A DNA stretch of 64,000 bases from Acidimicrobiaceae bacterium (GCA_016722025.1 JADKGZ010000013.1:1-64000); one strand, 5' to 3'. Counted from the first letter of the stretch, positions 16,675 through 25,504 are shown. Notes: generated from the sequence alone by a model not told the origin. A program made the numbers and translations.

Positions 16675-18101
16675 CAGCTCTGCAGTTCCTCGGCCACCTC
16701 GTGCTTGGGACGGCGCTCGCGGTAGTCGCGAGCCGCACCCTCCATCGGCTCGACCTCGAGCGTGACACCGTCGATGGCGATGACACGCAACTGGTCGCCG
16801 GCGACCAGCGGGGTGGCACGGTTGGTGCGCGCCCGCCACTTGCTGTCGCCCACCTGCACGACACCTTCCGGGTTGATGGCGCCGACAGCAACGCCCGAGG
16901 AACCGATCATCCACTCGCGGCCGATGGTGGGCGTGGAGAAGCGAGTGCGCACCATCGAGGGCATGCCGACGACGAAGGTGAGCAGCACGCCGGCGATCAC
17001 CACGAACAGCGTGAACAGACCGAGGCGCAGGTCGGTGCCCGGCAACGGTTCGTAGAGGAACCACGCGCCGAGCACGAACAGCGTGGTGCCCACGCCCGTC
17101 CACAGTCGCGGGATGCCCACCTGCACATCGATGGCGTAGGCCAGCATCGCCAGCACCAGGAGCACCACCGCCCCGGTGCGCGTGGGCAGGGCCGAGAGGC
17201 CGTAGCAGCCGAAGATGGCCAGCACGGCGCCCACCACTCCGGCCACGCCGACCCCGGCAGTGAAGAACTCGAAGATCAGCAAGCAGCAGCCGATGACGAA
17301 GAACAAGAAGGCGATGGGCGGGCTGGCCACCGTGTGGAACATCTCCTCGATCAGGCCGAGGCCCGAGAACCGAACCAACGTGGCCACGTTCTCGGTCTTG
17401 CCCTGGTCGTTGAGCTCCTCGGTCACGGTGTCGAGCACCACACCGGCGACACCGCCCACTTCCACCACAGCGCCATCCATGGCGAGCACCATGCTCTTCA
17501 CCGTAGGGACGCCCTCATCAGACGTGTCGAGCCGCAACACACCGAGTTTGCGAGCATCGGCGAACGACATCGAGCCGTTGCGCAACCGATCGGCGCCGGC
17601 TCCCAGATCCACCGTCGCACCCTGCAGCGCCAGCAACTCGCCGGTGTGGCCGATGCGGCTGCCGGCAACCATGGCGGTGACGTCGGCGACGCCGAACAGC
17701 TGAGCAGGCGGGCCGTACGCCCGGGCATCGCGCGACTGCCCCACCCACACCCCGATGGCGACCTTTGCATCGGCCACCGTTTGCAGCAGGTGGGTCATCT
17801 CGGCGGTGCTGACCACCGAACCGCCCGTGTTGAGCTGCAGGATGAGGGCCTGGGAACCTGCCGACTCGCTGCGTGCGATGGCGTCCTCGATGGACTGCAC
17901 GGTGACGGCGTCGAACAGGCCCGACACCTGTAACACATCGACAGGGGCCAGGTCGGCGGCGGCATCGCCGGCGCTGGCCGTGGAATCGGGTGGCACGGTG
18001 GCCCCCACCGGGCTGCTTGCCGACGCGGCGCCGCCGAGAAGGGACAGCCCAACCAGGCCCGCGAACGGGGCAACAAGAAGGGTGATCGCTAGTCTGCGCA
18101 C
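16674..18101 (-). CDS. NfeD-family membrane protein with degenerate ClpP-like domain
   Basis: A 475-residue membrane protein: signal peptide (residues 1-28), extracellular ClpP-class domain (about 55-230), about five membrane helices (275-395) and a C-terminal OB-fold NfeD domain (400-465, IGSSGVAVGAINPEGVVQVGDSKW). Long NfeD proteins are membrane serine proteases paired with stomatins. Here the ClpP-like active site looks lost: the ARAxSAG serine motif is replaced by ARAYGPPAQLF. GTG 18101 is preceded by GGAGG. No stomatin gene is adjacent. The start codon lies only 2 nt from that of the divergent ArsA gene. Confidence 0.8.
   Translation of the reverse strand: MRRLAITLLVAPFAGLVGLSLLGGAASASSPVGATVPPDSTASAGDAAADLAPVDVLQVSGLFDAVTVQSIEDAIARSESAGSQALILQLNTGGSVVSTAEMTHLLQTVADAKVAIGVWVGQSRDARAYGPPAQLFGVADVTAMVAGSRIGHTGELLALQGATVDLGAGADRLRNGSMSFADARKLGVLRLDTSDEGVPTVKSMVLAMDGAVVEVGGVAGVVLDTVTEELNDQGKTENVATLVRFSGLGLIEEMFHTVASPPIAFLFFVIGCCLLIFEFFTAGVGVAGVVGAVLAIFGCYGLSALPTRTGAVVLLVLAMLAYAIDVQVGIPRLWTGVGTTLFVLGAWFLYEPLPGTDLRLGLFTLFVVIAGVLLTFVVGMPSMVRTRFSTPTIGREWMIGSSGVAVGAINPEGVVQVGDSKWRARTNRATPLVAGDQLRVIAIDGVTLEVEPMEGAARDYRERRPKHEVAEELQS
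18090..18095 (+). promoter_or_regulatory. -10 TAGTCT for the ArsA pair, inside nfeD
   Basis: TAGTCT, 8 nt before GTG 18104; it lies within the first codons of the divergent nfeD gene. Confidence 0.5.
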
Positions 18102-18103
18102 AA

Positions 18104-18961
18104 GTGCCTCCGAAGAGCGTGGATCCGCTGCAGTTCCTCACCACCGCCAAGGTGGCCATCGTGGCCGGCAAGGGTGGCGTTGGAAAGACCACGGTAACCG
18201 GTGTTCTTGCGCGTGCGGCAATCCGTCGAGGACTTCGCGTGCTGGTCGTAGAGCTCGACGGCAAGCCATCGCTGGGCCGGTTGTTGCCCGATGTCGAGGT
18301 GCAACAGCTGTCGGCCACCGCGGCGTTGGCCGAGTACCTCGATACGCACGGGCTGTCGCGAGTGACCAAACGACTCGCGTCGCGCGGCATCATCGATGTG
18401 GTCGCCACCGCGTCGCCGGGCATCGACGACATCGTCGTGCTGGGCAAGATCAAGCAGCTCGAACGCAGCGACGCCTACGACCTGGTGGTGGTCGACGGGC
18501 CTGCTGCCGGCCATGCCATCACGTTCCTGCTCGCGGCGCAGAGCCTGCTCGCGAGCGTGCGCGGCGGGCCGATCCACAGCCAGGCCACCGAGGTGTTGGC
18601 CATGCTCACCGACCCCACCCGCTGCCAGGTGGTGCTGGTCACCTTGCCAGAGACCACCCCCGTGAACGAAGCGGTGGAGACCGCCTACGCGTTGGAGGAA
18701 CGAGTGGGGGTGCACCTCGGGCCGGTGGTGGTCAACAGCGTCGACATGGGCCCGGCGCTGGATGCGGAGGCGGCACCCGAGGGCAGCCCGATGCGGCTCG
18801 CTGCCGAGTTCCGCAACGCCCGCCGGGCCCTGCACCGCCGTGAGTGCGACCGGCTCGCCGACGAGCTGGCGTTGCCTCAGCTGCACCTGCCCTCGGTGGC
18901 CGGCTCGCACCTGACGATCGAGTCGATCGCCGCCCTCGCCGACCACTGGGCGCCCGCGTGA
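18104..18961 (+). CDS. ArsA/GET3-family ATPase, first of a tandem pair
   Basis: A 285-residue SIMIBI-class ATPase with the deviant Walker A AGKGGVGKTTVTG (residues 20-32) and a switch II-like VVVDGPAAGH. Similar tandem pairs of anion-transporting-ATPase-like proteins occur in mycobacteria (Rv3679/Rv3680), where they act together. They are not arsenite pumps in those species. GTG 18104 fits a leaderless transcript from TAGTCT. The stop overlaps the next gene's start (GTGA). Confidence 0.8.
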   Translation: MPPKSVDPLQFLTTAKVAIVAGKGGVGKTTVTGVLARAAIRRGLRVLVVELDGKPSLGRLLPDVEVQQLSATAALAEYLDTHGLSRVTKRLASRGIIDVVATASPGIDDIVVLGKIKQLERSDAYDLVVVDGPAAGHAITFLLAAQSLLASVRGGPIHSQATEVLAMLTDPTRCQVVLVTLPETTPVNEAVETAYALEERVGVHLGPVVVNSVDMGPALDAEAAPEGSPMRLAAEFRNARRALHRRECDRLADELALPQLHLPSVAGSHLTIESIAALADHWAPA

Positions 18962-20036
18962 GCGCCCCCGCCGGCACACTGGCCGAACACCTGGCCGACG
19001 CCGAGGTGCTGGTGTGCTGCGGATCGGGTGGAGTGGGCAAGACCACCTCCGCGGCCGCGCTCGGGCTGCATGCCGCGTTGCTCGGCCGACGGGCCGTGGT
19101 GGTCACCATCGACCCGGCGAAGCGGCTCGCCGATGCGCTGGGCGTACCCGGCGGGCTGGGCAACGAACCCACCAAGCTCGACGTGCCGGGCGCCGGCGAG
19201 CTGTGGGCACTGATGCTCGACACCGCCACCACGTTCGACGGCTTGGTACGAGCGAACGCCGCCGACGAGGAGCAAGCCGAACGCATCCTGGCCAATGGCT
19301 TCTACCGCAACGTGGCCGGCTCACTGAGTGGCACCCAGGAGTACATGGCGGCCGAGCGGCTGCATGCACTGCACAACGACGGGCGCTTCGATCTGGTCAT
19401 CGTCGACACCCCACCCACCCGCAACGCGCTCGACTTCCTCGACGCACCGGGCACCATCGCCAAGTTCATCGACCATCCGCTGTTCAAGCTGCTGATGATG
19501 CCGACGCGGCGAGGCATGAAGGTGCTCAACCTGGCAGCGCAACCGATCCTGCGCACCATTGGCAAGGTCGTCGGTGGCGACGTGCTGGCCGACGCAGTTG
19601 CGTTCTTCCAGGCGTTCGCCGGGATGGAGACCGGCTTTCGTCGCCGCGCCGACGAAGTGATGGCGTTGCTGCACAGCGACGTCACCCGCTTCGTGCTGGT
19701 GGCCTCACCGCGAGCCGACACGATCGAGGAAGCGTGCTACTTCGCCGAACGACTGGCGACCAGTGAGCTGGAAGTAGCCGCTGTCATCGTGAACCGTTGC
19801 ACGCCTCCCTTCGGCGAGCCGCCCGCCAAGCGTCCGCGGACGCTTGCCACGGCCGCGCTGTACGACAACCTGGTGGAGCTGCGCGCCAACGCGGCCACCG
19901 AACAGCGCCAGGCTGCGGCGCTGCTGACGGCCACCGGGGTGCCGGCCGGCACGCACACCACCTGGTGCCCACGCTGCCCGGCGACGTGCACACGCTTGCT
20001 GCGCTCGCCACCATTCGCGGTCTGCTGTTCGACTGA
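18958..20036 (+). CDS. ArsA/GET3-family ATPase, second of the pair, frameshifted near 19965
   Basis: About 359 residues after repair. Walker A is CGSGGVGKTTSAAALG, with the A-loop TIDPAKRLADALG and DTPPTRNALDFLD, a typical Get3/ArsA switch II. Near 19963-19966 the frame shifts: TGG-TGC should read TGG-GTG-CCC, giving the expected end VPTLPGDVHTLAALATIRG and a stop at 20034-20036. Without correction a 47-residue nonsense tail follows. The GTGA overlap with the first ATPase implies stoichiometric synthesis. Confidence 0.8.
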
Positions 20037-20071
20037 GCCGGAAGGGCTTCGTGCGACAGACCCGCGCCCGG

Positions 20072-20077
20072 TATCGT
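20072..20077 (+). promoter_or_regulatory. -10 TATCGT
   Basis: TATCGT, 6 nt before GTG 20084. Confidence 0.45.
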
Positions 20078-20083
20078 CCAGCC

Positions 20084-20512
20084 GTGCACATTCTCGTCGC
20101 CACAGATGCCGACTACGTCGTCAACGACGTCACCGCCGCGCTCGGCGGCCCCGACGTGTCGTTCACCATCGTCCGTGAGGGCCGCGCCGTCGCTGCCGTG
20201 GTTGCCGAGCGCACCCCTGATCTCGCCATCCTCGACCTGCAGATCGGCTCCAAGGGGGCGATGGCCGTCGCCATGGATCTCCGCCTCGACGCCAGTGCCG
20301 GCATGGCACCGGATGTGAAGGTGCTGATGCTGCTCGATCGTCAGGCCGACATCCACCTCGCCAAGCGATCCGCCGCCGATGCCTGGCTGGTCAAGCCGTA
20401 CGACCCGCTCACGCTGCAGCGAGCGGTACGCGACGTGCTCGCCGGGCCAGCCGTCGAGGACGCACTCGGGTCGGCCGAGGCCGTTGAGGAAGAAGCACCA
20501 GCCGCCGGGTAG
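20084..20512 (+). CDS. Stand-alone receiver-domain (CheY-like) protein
   Basis: A 142-residue protein with a receiver fold. An acidic N-terminal pocket (ATDADY), a phosphoacceptor Asp in LAILDLQIGSKG, a Lys in VKPYDPLTLQRAV and an acidic Ala/Glu tail. No output domain and no adjacent kinase gene. It may act by protein-protein contact. The TAG stop at 20510-20512 is part of the TAGCAT box used by the tRNA downstream. Confidence 0.7.
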   Translation: MHILVATDADYVVNDVTAALGGPDVSFTIVREGRAVAAVVAERTPDLAILDLQIGSKGAMAVAMDLRLDASAGMAPDVKVLMLLDRQADIHLAKRSAADAWLVKPYDPLTLQRAVRDVLAGPAVEDALGSAEAVEEEAPAAG

Positions 20513-20515
20513 CAT
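20510..20515 (+). promoter_or_regulatory. -10 TAGCAT for tRNA-Pro, overlapping a stop codon
   Basis: TAGCAT begins on the stop codon of the upstream gene and lies 12 nt before the tRNA. Confidence 0.45.
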
Positions 20516-20527
20516 CGTTGTTCGCTA

Positions 20528-20605
20528 CGGGGTGTAGCGCAGCTTGGTTAGCGCGCCACGTTCGGGACGTGGAGGCCGGAAGTTCAAATCTTCTCACCCC
20601 GACCA
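20528..20605 (+). tRNA. tRNA-Pro (anticodon CGG)
   Basis: Cloverleaf: acceptor CGGGGTG pairs with CACCCCG (7 bp), the anticodon stem CCACG/CGTGG closes a 7-nt loop TTCGGGA (anticodon CGG, decoding CCG), the T-arm contains GTTCAAATC, and CCA is encoded at 20603-20605. CCG is a common proline codon in this GC-rich DNA. Confidence 0.93.
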
Positions 20606-20607
20606 AT

Positions 20608-20641
20608 CGGCCCGGGTCACTCGCCAGAGTGGCCCGGGCCG
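20608..20641 (+). terminator. Hairpin terminator after tRNA-Pro
   Basis: A 15-bp stem (one G-T pair) with a 4-nt loop directly after the CCA end, followed by CTTTCG; no long T run. Confidence 0.65.
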
Positions 20642-20677
20642 CTTTCGCGCTGATGCTCTGTGGCAGGTCGCATCTGC

Positions 20678-20959
20678 TCACGCACACGAGCAGGGCAGGG
20701 CGCTGCAGCGCGGGCAGCCGGCGGCATAGCGCTGAACGGCCTGGGTGAGGTCGATGCCCACCTGGTTGGCCAGAGTGGCCACCCAGGCGATCACGTCGCC
20801 GAACTCGTGCACCCGCTGCTCGTGGCTGCCCTTGCGGACCGCCTGGGCAAGCTCGCCCACCTCCTCGGCGAGCCAGGCAACGGTCGCCGGCACCCCGCGC
20901 GCACGGTCGCGCTCACCGAAGGTCCGCTCGATCACATCCTGCAGTTCGGCCAGGTCCAT
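20678..20959 (-). CDS. MazG-like nucleotide pyrophosphohydrolase with Cys-rich tail
   Basis: A 93-residue all-alpha NTP-PPase with the metal-binding pattern EEVGELAQAVRKG and EFGDVIAWVATLAN (E-x2-E ... E-x2-D), as in MazG/RS21-C6-like housecleaning enzymes that hydrolyse non-canonical NTPs. The C-terminus CPRCSALPCSCA could bind a metal. ATG 20959. TAGAAC, 6 nt upstream, is close to but not a full TANNNT box. Confidence 0.8.
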   Translation of the reverse strand: MDLAELQDVIERTFGERDRARGVPATVAWLAEEVGELAQAVRKGSHEQRVHEFGDVIAWVATLANQVGIDLTQAVQRYAAGCPRCSALPCSCA

Positions 20960-21061
20960 GGCCCCGTTCTAGCCCGTCGTGCCCGCCGACGCCGGTTTGT
21001 GTCAAGAACGCCAACTCACAGCCCCTGGTAGCGGCCCGACAGCCGTTACGGAAAACCGGTG

Positions 21062-21095
21062 TGGGGGCGGGGGCAGGGGGCGGGGGCGGGGGCGG
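21062..21095 (+). repeat. G-run tract, possible G-quadruplex, just after asd
   Basis: Five runs of five G separated by 1-2 nt, ending in CGG, immediately downstream of the asd TAA (21098-21100). In asd mRNA the tract is C-rich; the G-rich strand is plus. Confidence 0.6.
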
Positions 21096-21097
21096 AG

Positions 21098-22129
21098 TTA
21101 GAGGAGGAGCTCGGCGATCTGCACGGCGTTGAGGGCCGCGCCCTTGCGCAGGTTGTCGTTGCTGAGGAACAGCACGAGGCCGCGGCCAACATCGGCACCG
21201 TCGTCGAGCGAGGTGTCCTGGCGGATGCGGCCGACGAAGCAGGGGTCCTTGCCAGCTGCCTCCAGCGGTGTGGGCACGTCGAGCAGCTGTACACCCGGTG
21301 CAGCAGCCAGCAGCTCCTTGGCCCGCTCGACCGTGATGGGCCGCTGGAACTCGGCGTTGATGCTGAGCGAGTGGCCGGTGAACACCGGCACCCGCACGCA
21401 CGTACCGCTGACCCGCAGGCCGGGGATGTCGAGGATCTTGCGGGCCTCGAAGCGCAGCTTCTGCTCTTCGTCGGTCTCCAGCGAGCCGTCGTCGACGTAC
21501 TTGCCGGCATAGGGCAGCACGTTGAACGCGATCGGCTTGACGAACTTGGTGGGCGTGGGAAACACCACGGCCTCGCCGTCGTACGCCAGCAGGCGGGCTT
21601 GGCCCACCACTTCGCGGGCCTGCTTGTCGAGCTCGTCGACCCCGGCGAGGCCACCACCGCTGACGGCCTGGTAGGTGGCCGCGATGAGGCGCACGAGGCC
21701 GGCCTCGTCGTGGAGTGGCTTCAGCACGGGCATGGCCGCCATGGTGGTGCAGTTGGGGTTGGCGATGATGCCCTTGCGAGCGTTGACGACCTCGCCCGGG
21801 TTGACCTCGCTGACGATGAGCGGCACATCCGGGTCCATCCGCCAGGCGGAGGAGTTGTCGATGACGGTGACGCCGGCGGCGGCGAACTTCGGCGCCAGCT
21901 CTCGGGAGCCGGTGGCGCCGGCGGAGAACAGCGCCACGTCGAGCCCAGACGGATCGGCGGTGGCAGCATCCTCCACCGTGATGTCGGTGCCCCGCCAGGG
22001 CAACGTGGTGCCAGCACTGCGGGCCGAGGCGAAGTAACGGATCTCTGACAGGGGAAAGTTGCGCTCCGCAAGGATGGAACGCATTGCTGCACCCACCTGG
22101 CCGGTCGCGCCGACGACACCGATTCTCAT
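21098..22129 (-). CDS. asd: Aspartate-semialdehyde dehydrogenase
   Basis: A 343-residue enzyme that reduces aspartyl phosphate to aspartate semialdehyde with NADPH, the second step to lysine, diaminopimelate, threonine and methionine. The NADP loop GATGQVGAAM (residues 7-16), the catalytic Cys in NPNCTTM, and the His-containing GHSLSINAEF are present. ATG 22129 lies 7 nt after TAGCCT, so it has its own promoter. lysC is upstream on the same strand, separated by a methyltransferase gene. Confidence 0.93.
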   Translation of the reverse strand: MRIGVVGATGQVGAAMRSILAERNFPLSEIRYFASARSAGTTLPWRGTDITVEDAATADPSGLDVALFSAGATGSRELAPKFAAAGVTVIDNSSAWRMDPDVPLIVSEVNPGEVVNARKGIIANPNCTTMAAMPVLKPLHDEAGLVRLIAATYQAVSGGGLAGVDELDKQAREVVGQARLLAYDGEAVVFPTPTKFVKPIAFNVLPYAGKYVDDGSLETDEEQKLRFEARKILDIPGLRVSGTCVRVPVFTGHSLSINAEFQRPITVERAKELLAAAPGVQLLDVPTPLEAAGKDPCFVGRIRQDTSLDDGADVGRGLVLFLSNDNLRKGAALNAVQIAELLL

Positions 22130-22136
22130 GGCCGCA

Positions 22137-22142
22137 AGGCTA
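22137..22142 (-). promoter_or_regulatory. -10 TAGCCT for asd
   Basis: TAGCCT on minus, 7 nt before ATG 22129. Confidence 0.45.
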
Positions 22143-22188
22143 ACTGCGAGCACGTTTGGCCGGGCTGGAATTTCCACTCCGCCACCCG

Positions 22189-23016
22189 TCACTTGACGGC
22201 AGCGACGACCCACCAGTGGCTGCGATGCACGCCCTCGAACGTACGATCCGTGGTGTCGGGCAGGCCGAAACCGCGGCGCTTGGGCCCACGGAACAGGCGC
22301 ACGTCGGTGAGCGATGGCCCGATCGTCGCCAGCACCTCCTTGGGCGTCAGCCGGTTGGCCTGCCAACCGAGGCGAGCGGGCAGGCGCCGCTGAGCGATGA
22401 CCGGCCCGATGCGCGGCAGGCGCCACGACGCCCGTACCAGCTTGCCGGCCGGCCACAGCACCACGTCTTGCGCCACCCACGTGCGGAAGTTGAGTGCGAT
22501 GTGGCCACCGGGCTTGGTGACCCTGACGGCCTCACGAGCAAGCGCGATGCCATCGTCGTGATGACAGTGCTGCAACGTGATGTAGCTGAACACGAGATCC
22601 GCCGTGTCGTCGGCCATTGCCAACGTGCGGCCGTCGGCGGTGTGACTGGTCTGCAGCCGCTCGGGGTTCCCGAACTTGGCAACCGTCTCGCGGCAGCGTT
22701 CGAGGAACGCGGCGTCGAGATCGCACGCGATGACCTTGCCGAACAGGCGCGAGAAGCTGGCGGTCATGCGGCCGATGCCGCTGCCGATCTCCACCATCGT
22801 CTGCTGGGCGGCGTTGGCCGGCAGCAGATCGAAGGCCTCGAGGTACGCCACGGTCTCGTTGTCGCCGGTGTCGACGAACTCGGCCAGGTTGAGCTGGCTG
22901 CCCGTGACGTTGTTGAACACCCAGCCGGTTTCGCGCACCACATCGTCGGCAGAGTGCTCGCTCTCGGAGGCGGTACCGGCGGCCTTCCATGGCACGTGCT
23001 GTCTGCGACGGGTCAT
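22189..23016 (-). CDS. Class I SAM-dependent methyltransferase
   Basis: A 275-residue methyltransferase with motif I VEIGSGIGRMTASF, an acidic strand-2 end (ACDLDAAFLE) and motif IV-like LVFSYITLQHC; a long C-terminal part (WRLPRIGPVIAQRRLPARLG) is not identified. ATG 23016 lies 7 nt after the lysC stop, so it is probably co-transcribed with lysC. Its position inside the aspartate-pathway cluster gives no clear hint at the substrate. Confidence 0.75.
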   Translation of the reverse strand: MTRRRQHVPWKAAGTASESEHSADDVVRETGWVFNNVTGSQLNLAEFVDTGDNETVAYLEAFDLLPANAAQQTMVEIGSGIGRMTASFSRLFGKVIACDLDAAFLERCRETVAKFGNPERLQTSHTADGRTLAMADDTADLVFSYITLQHCHHDDGIALAREAVRVTKPGGHIALNFRTWVAQDVVLWPAGKLVRASWRLPRIGPVIAQRRLPARLGWQANRLTPKEVLATIGPSLTDVRLFRGPKRRGFGLPDTTDRTFEGVHRSHWWVVAAVK

Positions 23017-23023
23017 CAACTGG

Positions 23024-24273
23024 TCACTTGCGTTCGGGCAACGGCGCCGAATAGGCCTGACCGGAGTCGAGCCCGAAGGCGGTGTGCAAGGCGCGAGCGG
23101 CCCGCTCCAGGTCGGTGGCGGCGGTGACCACGCTGATGCGAATGGTGCTGGTGCTGATCATCTGGATGTTGACGCTCTCGTCGGCGAGCGTGCGGAACAT
23201 CTTGGCGGCGATGCCCGGGCTGGTCTTCATGCCGGCACCGACCAGGCTGATCTTGGCGATGTCGGCATCGTGCTCGACCCCCGCGGCACCGATCTCGGCG
23301 GCCACCGCGCGACGATGGCCTCGGCGGTGCCCTTGTCGGCCTTGGGCATCGTGAAGCTGATGTCGGTGGTGCCGTCGTGGCTGGTGTTCTGCACGATCAT
23401 GTCGACGTTCACGTTGGCCGCCGCGAGCGGCTCGAACAGCGCTGCGGAGATGCCGGGGCGGTCGGGCACAGCGACGACGGTGACCTTGGCCTCGCTCATG
23501 TCGGTGACGACGCCGGAGATGATGGGGTCTTCCATGTTGGGCTCCTGTGACGTGACCCACGTGCCGTGCTCCCAGGTGAAGGCGGAGCGGACGTGGATGG
23601 GAACGTTGTGGTTGCGAGCGAACTCGACGCTGCGCAGTGCGAGCACCTTGCTGCCTGCACCGGCCATCTCGAGCATCTCGTCGAAGTTGACGTGCACCAG
23701 CTTGCGAGCCTGCGGCACGATGCGCGGGTCGGCGGTGAAGACACCGGTGACGTCGGTGTAGATCTCGCAGGCATCGGCGTTGAGCGCTGCCGCCAATGCC
23801 ACCGCGGTGGTGTCGCTGCCGCCACGGCCGAGCGACGTGATCTCCTTGTCGGTGCTGATGCCCTGGAAGCCGGCCACGACGCACACCTTGCCGTCGGCCA
23901 ACGCTTCGCGAACGCGATCGCCCTTCACCTCGAGGATCTTGGCCTTGGTGTGCACGGTGTCGGTGATGATGCCGGCCTGGCTGCCGGTGAAGCTCTTGGC
24001 CTCGATGCCGAGATCGGCCAGCGCCATGCACAGCAGCGCCATGCTGATGCGCTCGCCGGTGGTGATGAGCATGTCGAGCTCGCGACCGGGCTGGGTCTTG
24101 GACACGTCGTTGGCCAGCTTGATGAGGTTGTCGGTGGACTTGCCCATCGCGCTGGGCACGACGACGACGTCGTTGCCGTGCCGCTTGGTGAACGCGATGT
24201 TCTCCGCGACGGCACGCATGCGGTCTGGGTCGGCGACGGACGTACCGCCGTACTTCTGCACAATCAGGGCCAC
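23024..24273 (-). CDS. lysC: Aspartate kinase, frameshifted near 23308
   Basis: About 416 residues after repair. It phosphorylates aspartate, the first step to lysine, threonine, methionine and diaminopimelate. The kinase signature VQKYGGTSVADPDRM begins the protein, and LGRGGSDTTAVALAAAL and YTDVTGVFTADPR follow. Two ACT domains form the C-terminus. The frame breaks at 23306-23312 (GTCGCGCGGTGGCC on minus), after MPKADKGTAEAIVA; the other frame continues AAEIGAAGVEHDADIAKISL and ends at 23024. An essential step and an otherwise perfect match argue for a sequencing indel. GTG start with TATCCT 9 nt upstream. Confidence 0.88.
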
Positions 24274-24282
24274 GGGTGCAGA

Positions 24283-24288
24283 AGGATA
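24283..24288 (-). promoter_or_regulatory. -10 TATCCT for lysC
   Basis: TATCCT on minus, 9 nt before GTG 24273. Confidence 0.45.
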
Positions 24289-24317
24289 CCGAGGTGAGCA
24301 CCATCATCGCTGCTCGT

Positions 24318-24323
24318 TAGCCT
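24318..24323 (+). promoter_or_regulatory. -10 TAGCCT for the MFS gene
   Basis: TAGCCT, 2 nt before ATG 24326 and 8 nt before the in-frame GTG 24332, which may be the true leaderless start. Confidence 0.4.
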
Positions 24324-24325
24324 CG

Positions 24326-25504
24326 ATGCCCGTGCTGCACCGTGCCCTCGACGAGACCTATCCCGGCGAGGTGCGCCACAACATCACCAAGCTCACCCTG
24401 GCCCGCACCGCGGCCAATGCGTGCTTCCGGTTCGCGCCGGCGTTCCTGGCCACCATCGCCGGCGGCCTGGGCATCTCGCTCGATCGACTGGGCGTGGCGT
24501 TGGCGATCAGTGAGCTGTCCGGCTTGCTCTCCACCACCACCGGCTCCGTGGCAGAGCGCCTGCACCGCCGTACCGCGATGTGGGTTGGGCTCGTCGGCGT
24601 CGCGATGGGCGCCACGTTGGCGGCCGCCAGTACGCATGTGGTGGTGTTCACCATCGCGCTGGTGGTCATCGCGCAGAGCAAGGTGATGTTCGACCTCGGG
24701 CTCGGCGCGTTCATGGCCGACCGCGTGCCGTTCGCGCAGCGTGGACGGGTGATGGGCATCACCGAGATCTCGTGGGCCGGGGGCCTGCTGCTGGGCGTCA
24801 CCACGATGGGCTTGGTCACCGCCGCGACCAACTGGCGCGTCGGCTACGGCCTGGGCGCGGCCGCAGTGGTGGCGGCCGCCGCCTTCGTGGCCCGCAGCGT
24901 GCCCGACGACCTGCCCAACCAGGGCCACACCGAACGCCGGGAACACGTGGCCGGACGCATCGGCCGGCGAGGCCGAATGGTGGTGCTGGGCGTGTTCTGC
25001 CTGATGGCCAGCAGCCAGGTGCTGTTCGTGACGTTCAGCAGTTGGCTCAAGGACGAGTTCGACATGTCCGACACCGGGGTCAGCATGGTGGTGTTCGGCA
25101 TGGGTTTCGGCGAGCTGCTCGCATCGACCTCGGCCGCACGCTTCAGCGACCGCTGGGGCAAGGAGCGCGCCGCGGCGATCGGGGCGGCCGTCATGATCCC
25201 AGCGGTGCTGCTGCTCGCGGCCGGCCATCAGCTGCTGGCGCTGGGCCTGCCCGCGCTGGTCGTGGCCATCGCCGCCTTCGAGTTCTCGGTCGTCAGCTTC
25301 ATCCCGCTCGGCACCGAGGTGGTGCCCGGCGCCGCGGCCAAGGGCATGGCGCTCATGTTCACGATGGGCACCTTCGGCCGCGCCACCGCATCCATTCCCG
25401 CCACCTGGTTGTACGTGCACCACGGCATGGCGTGGCCACCGCTGCTGTGCGCCGCGCTCGCCGCCTGCACCGTGTTGGTGCTCTCCCGCGTGAGCCGGCA
25501 GTGA
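24326..25504 (+). CDS. Major facilitator superfamily transporter
   Basis: About 392 residues, about 12 predicted helices in two six-helix halves. The first half has GSVAERLHRR in the loop 2-3 motif A position and the second half SARFSDRWGKERAAAIG at the equivalent loop 8-9. Substrate unknown; it is most like small drug or metabolite exporters. The GTG at 24332, 8 nt from TAGCCT, is an alternative start. It is divergent from lysC and convergent with nadE (6-nt gap). Confidence 0.75.
   Translation: MPVLHRALDETYPGEVRHNITKLTLARTAANACFRFAPAFLATIAGGLGISLDRLGVALAISELSGLLSTTTGSVAERLHRRTAMWVGLVGVAMGATLAAASTHVVVFTIALVVIAQSKVMFDLGLGAFMADRVPFAQRGRVMGITEISWAGGLLLGVTTMGLVTAATNWRVGYGLGAAAVVAAAAFVARSVPDDLPNQGHTERREHVAGRIGRRGRMVVLGVFCLMASSQVLFVTFSSWLKDEFDMSDTGVSMVVFGMGFGELLASTSAARFSDRWGKERAAAIGAAVMIPAVLLLAAGHQLLALGLPALVVAIAAFEFSVVSFIPLGTEVVPGAAAKGMALMFTMGTFGRATASIPATWLYVHHGMAWPPLLCAALAACTVLVLSRVSRQ

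Noticed and set aside
20945..20975. TAGAAC upstream of the MazG-like gene as a -10 box
   Set aside because: It lacks the final T of TANNNT; kept only as a remark in the gene entry.
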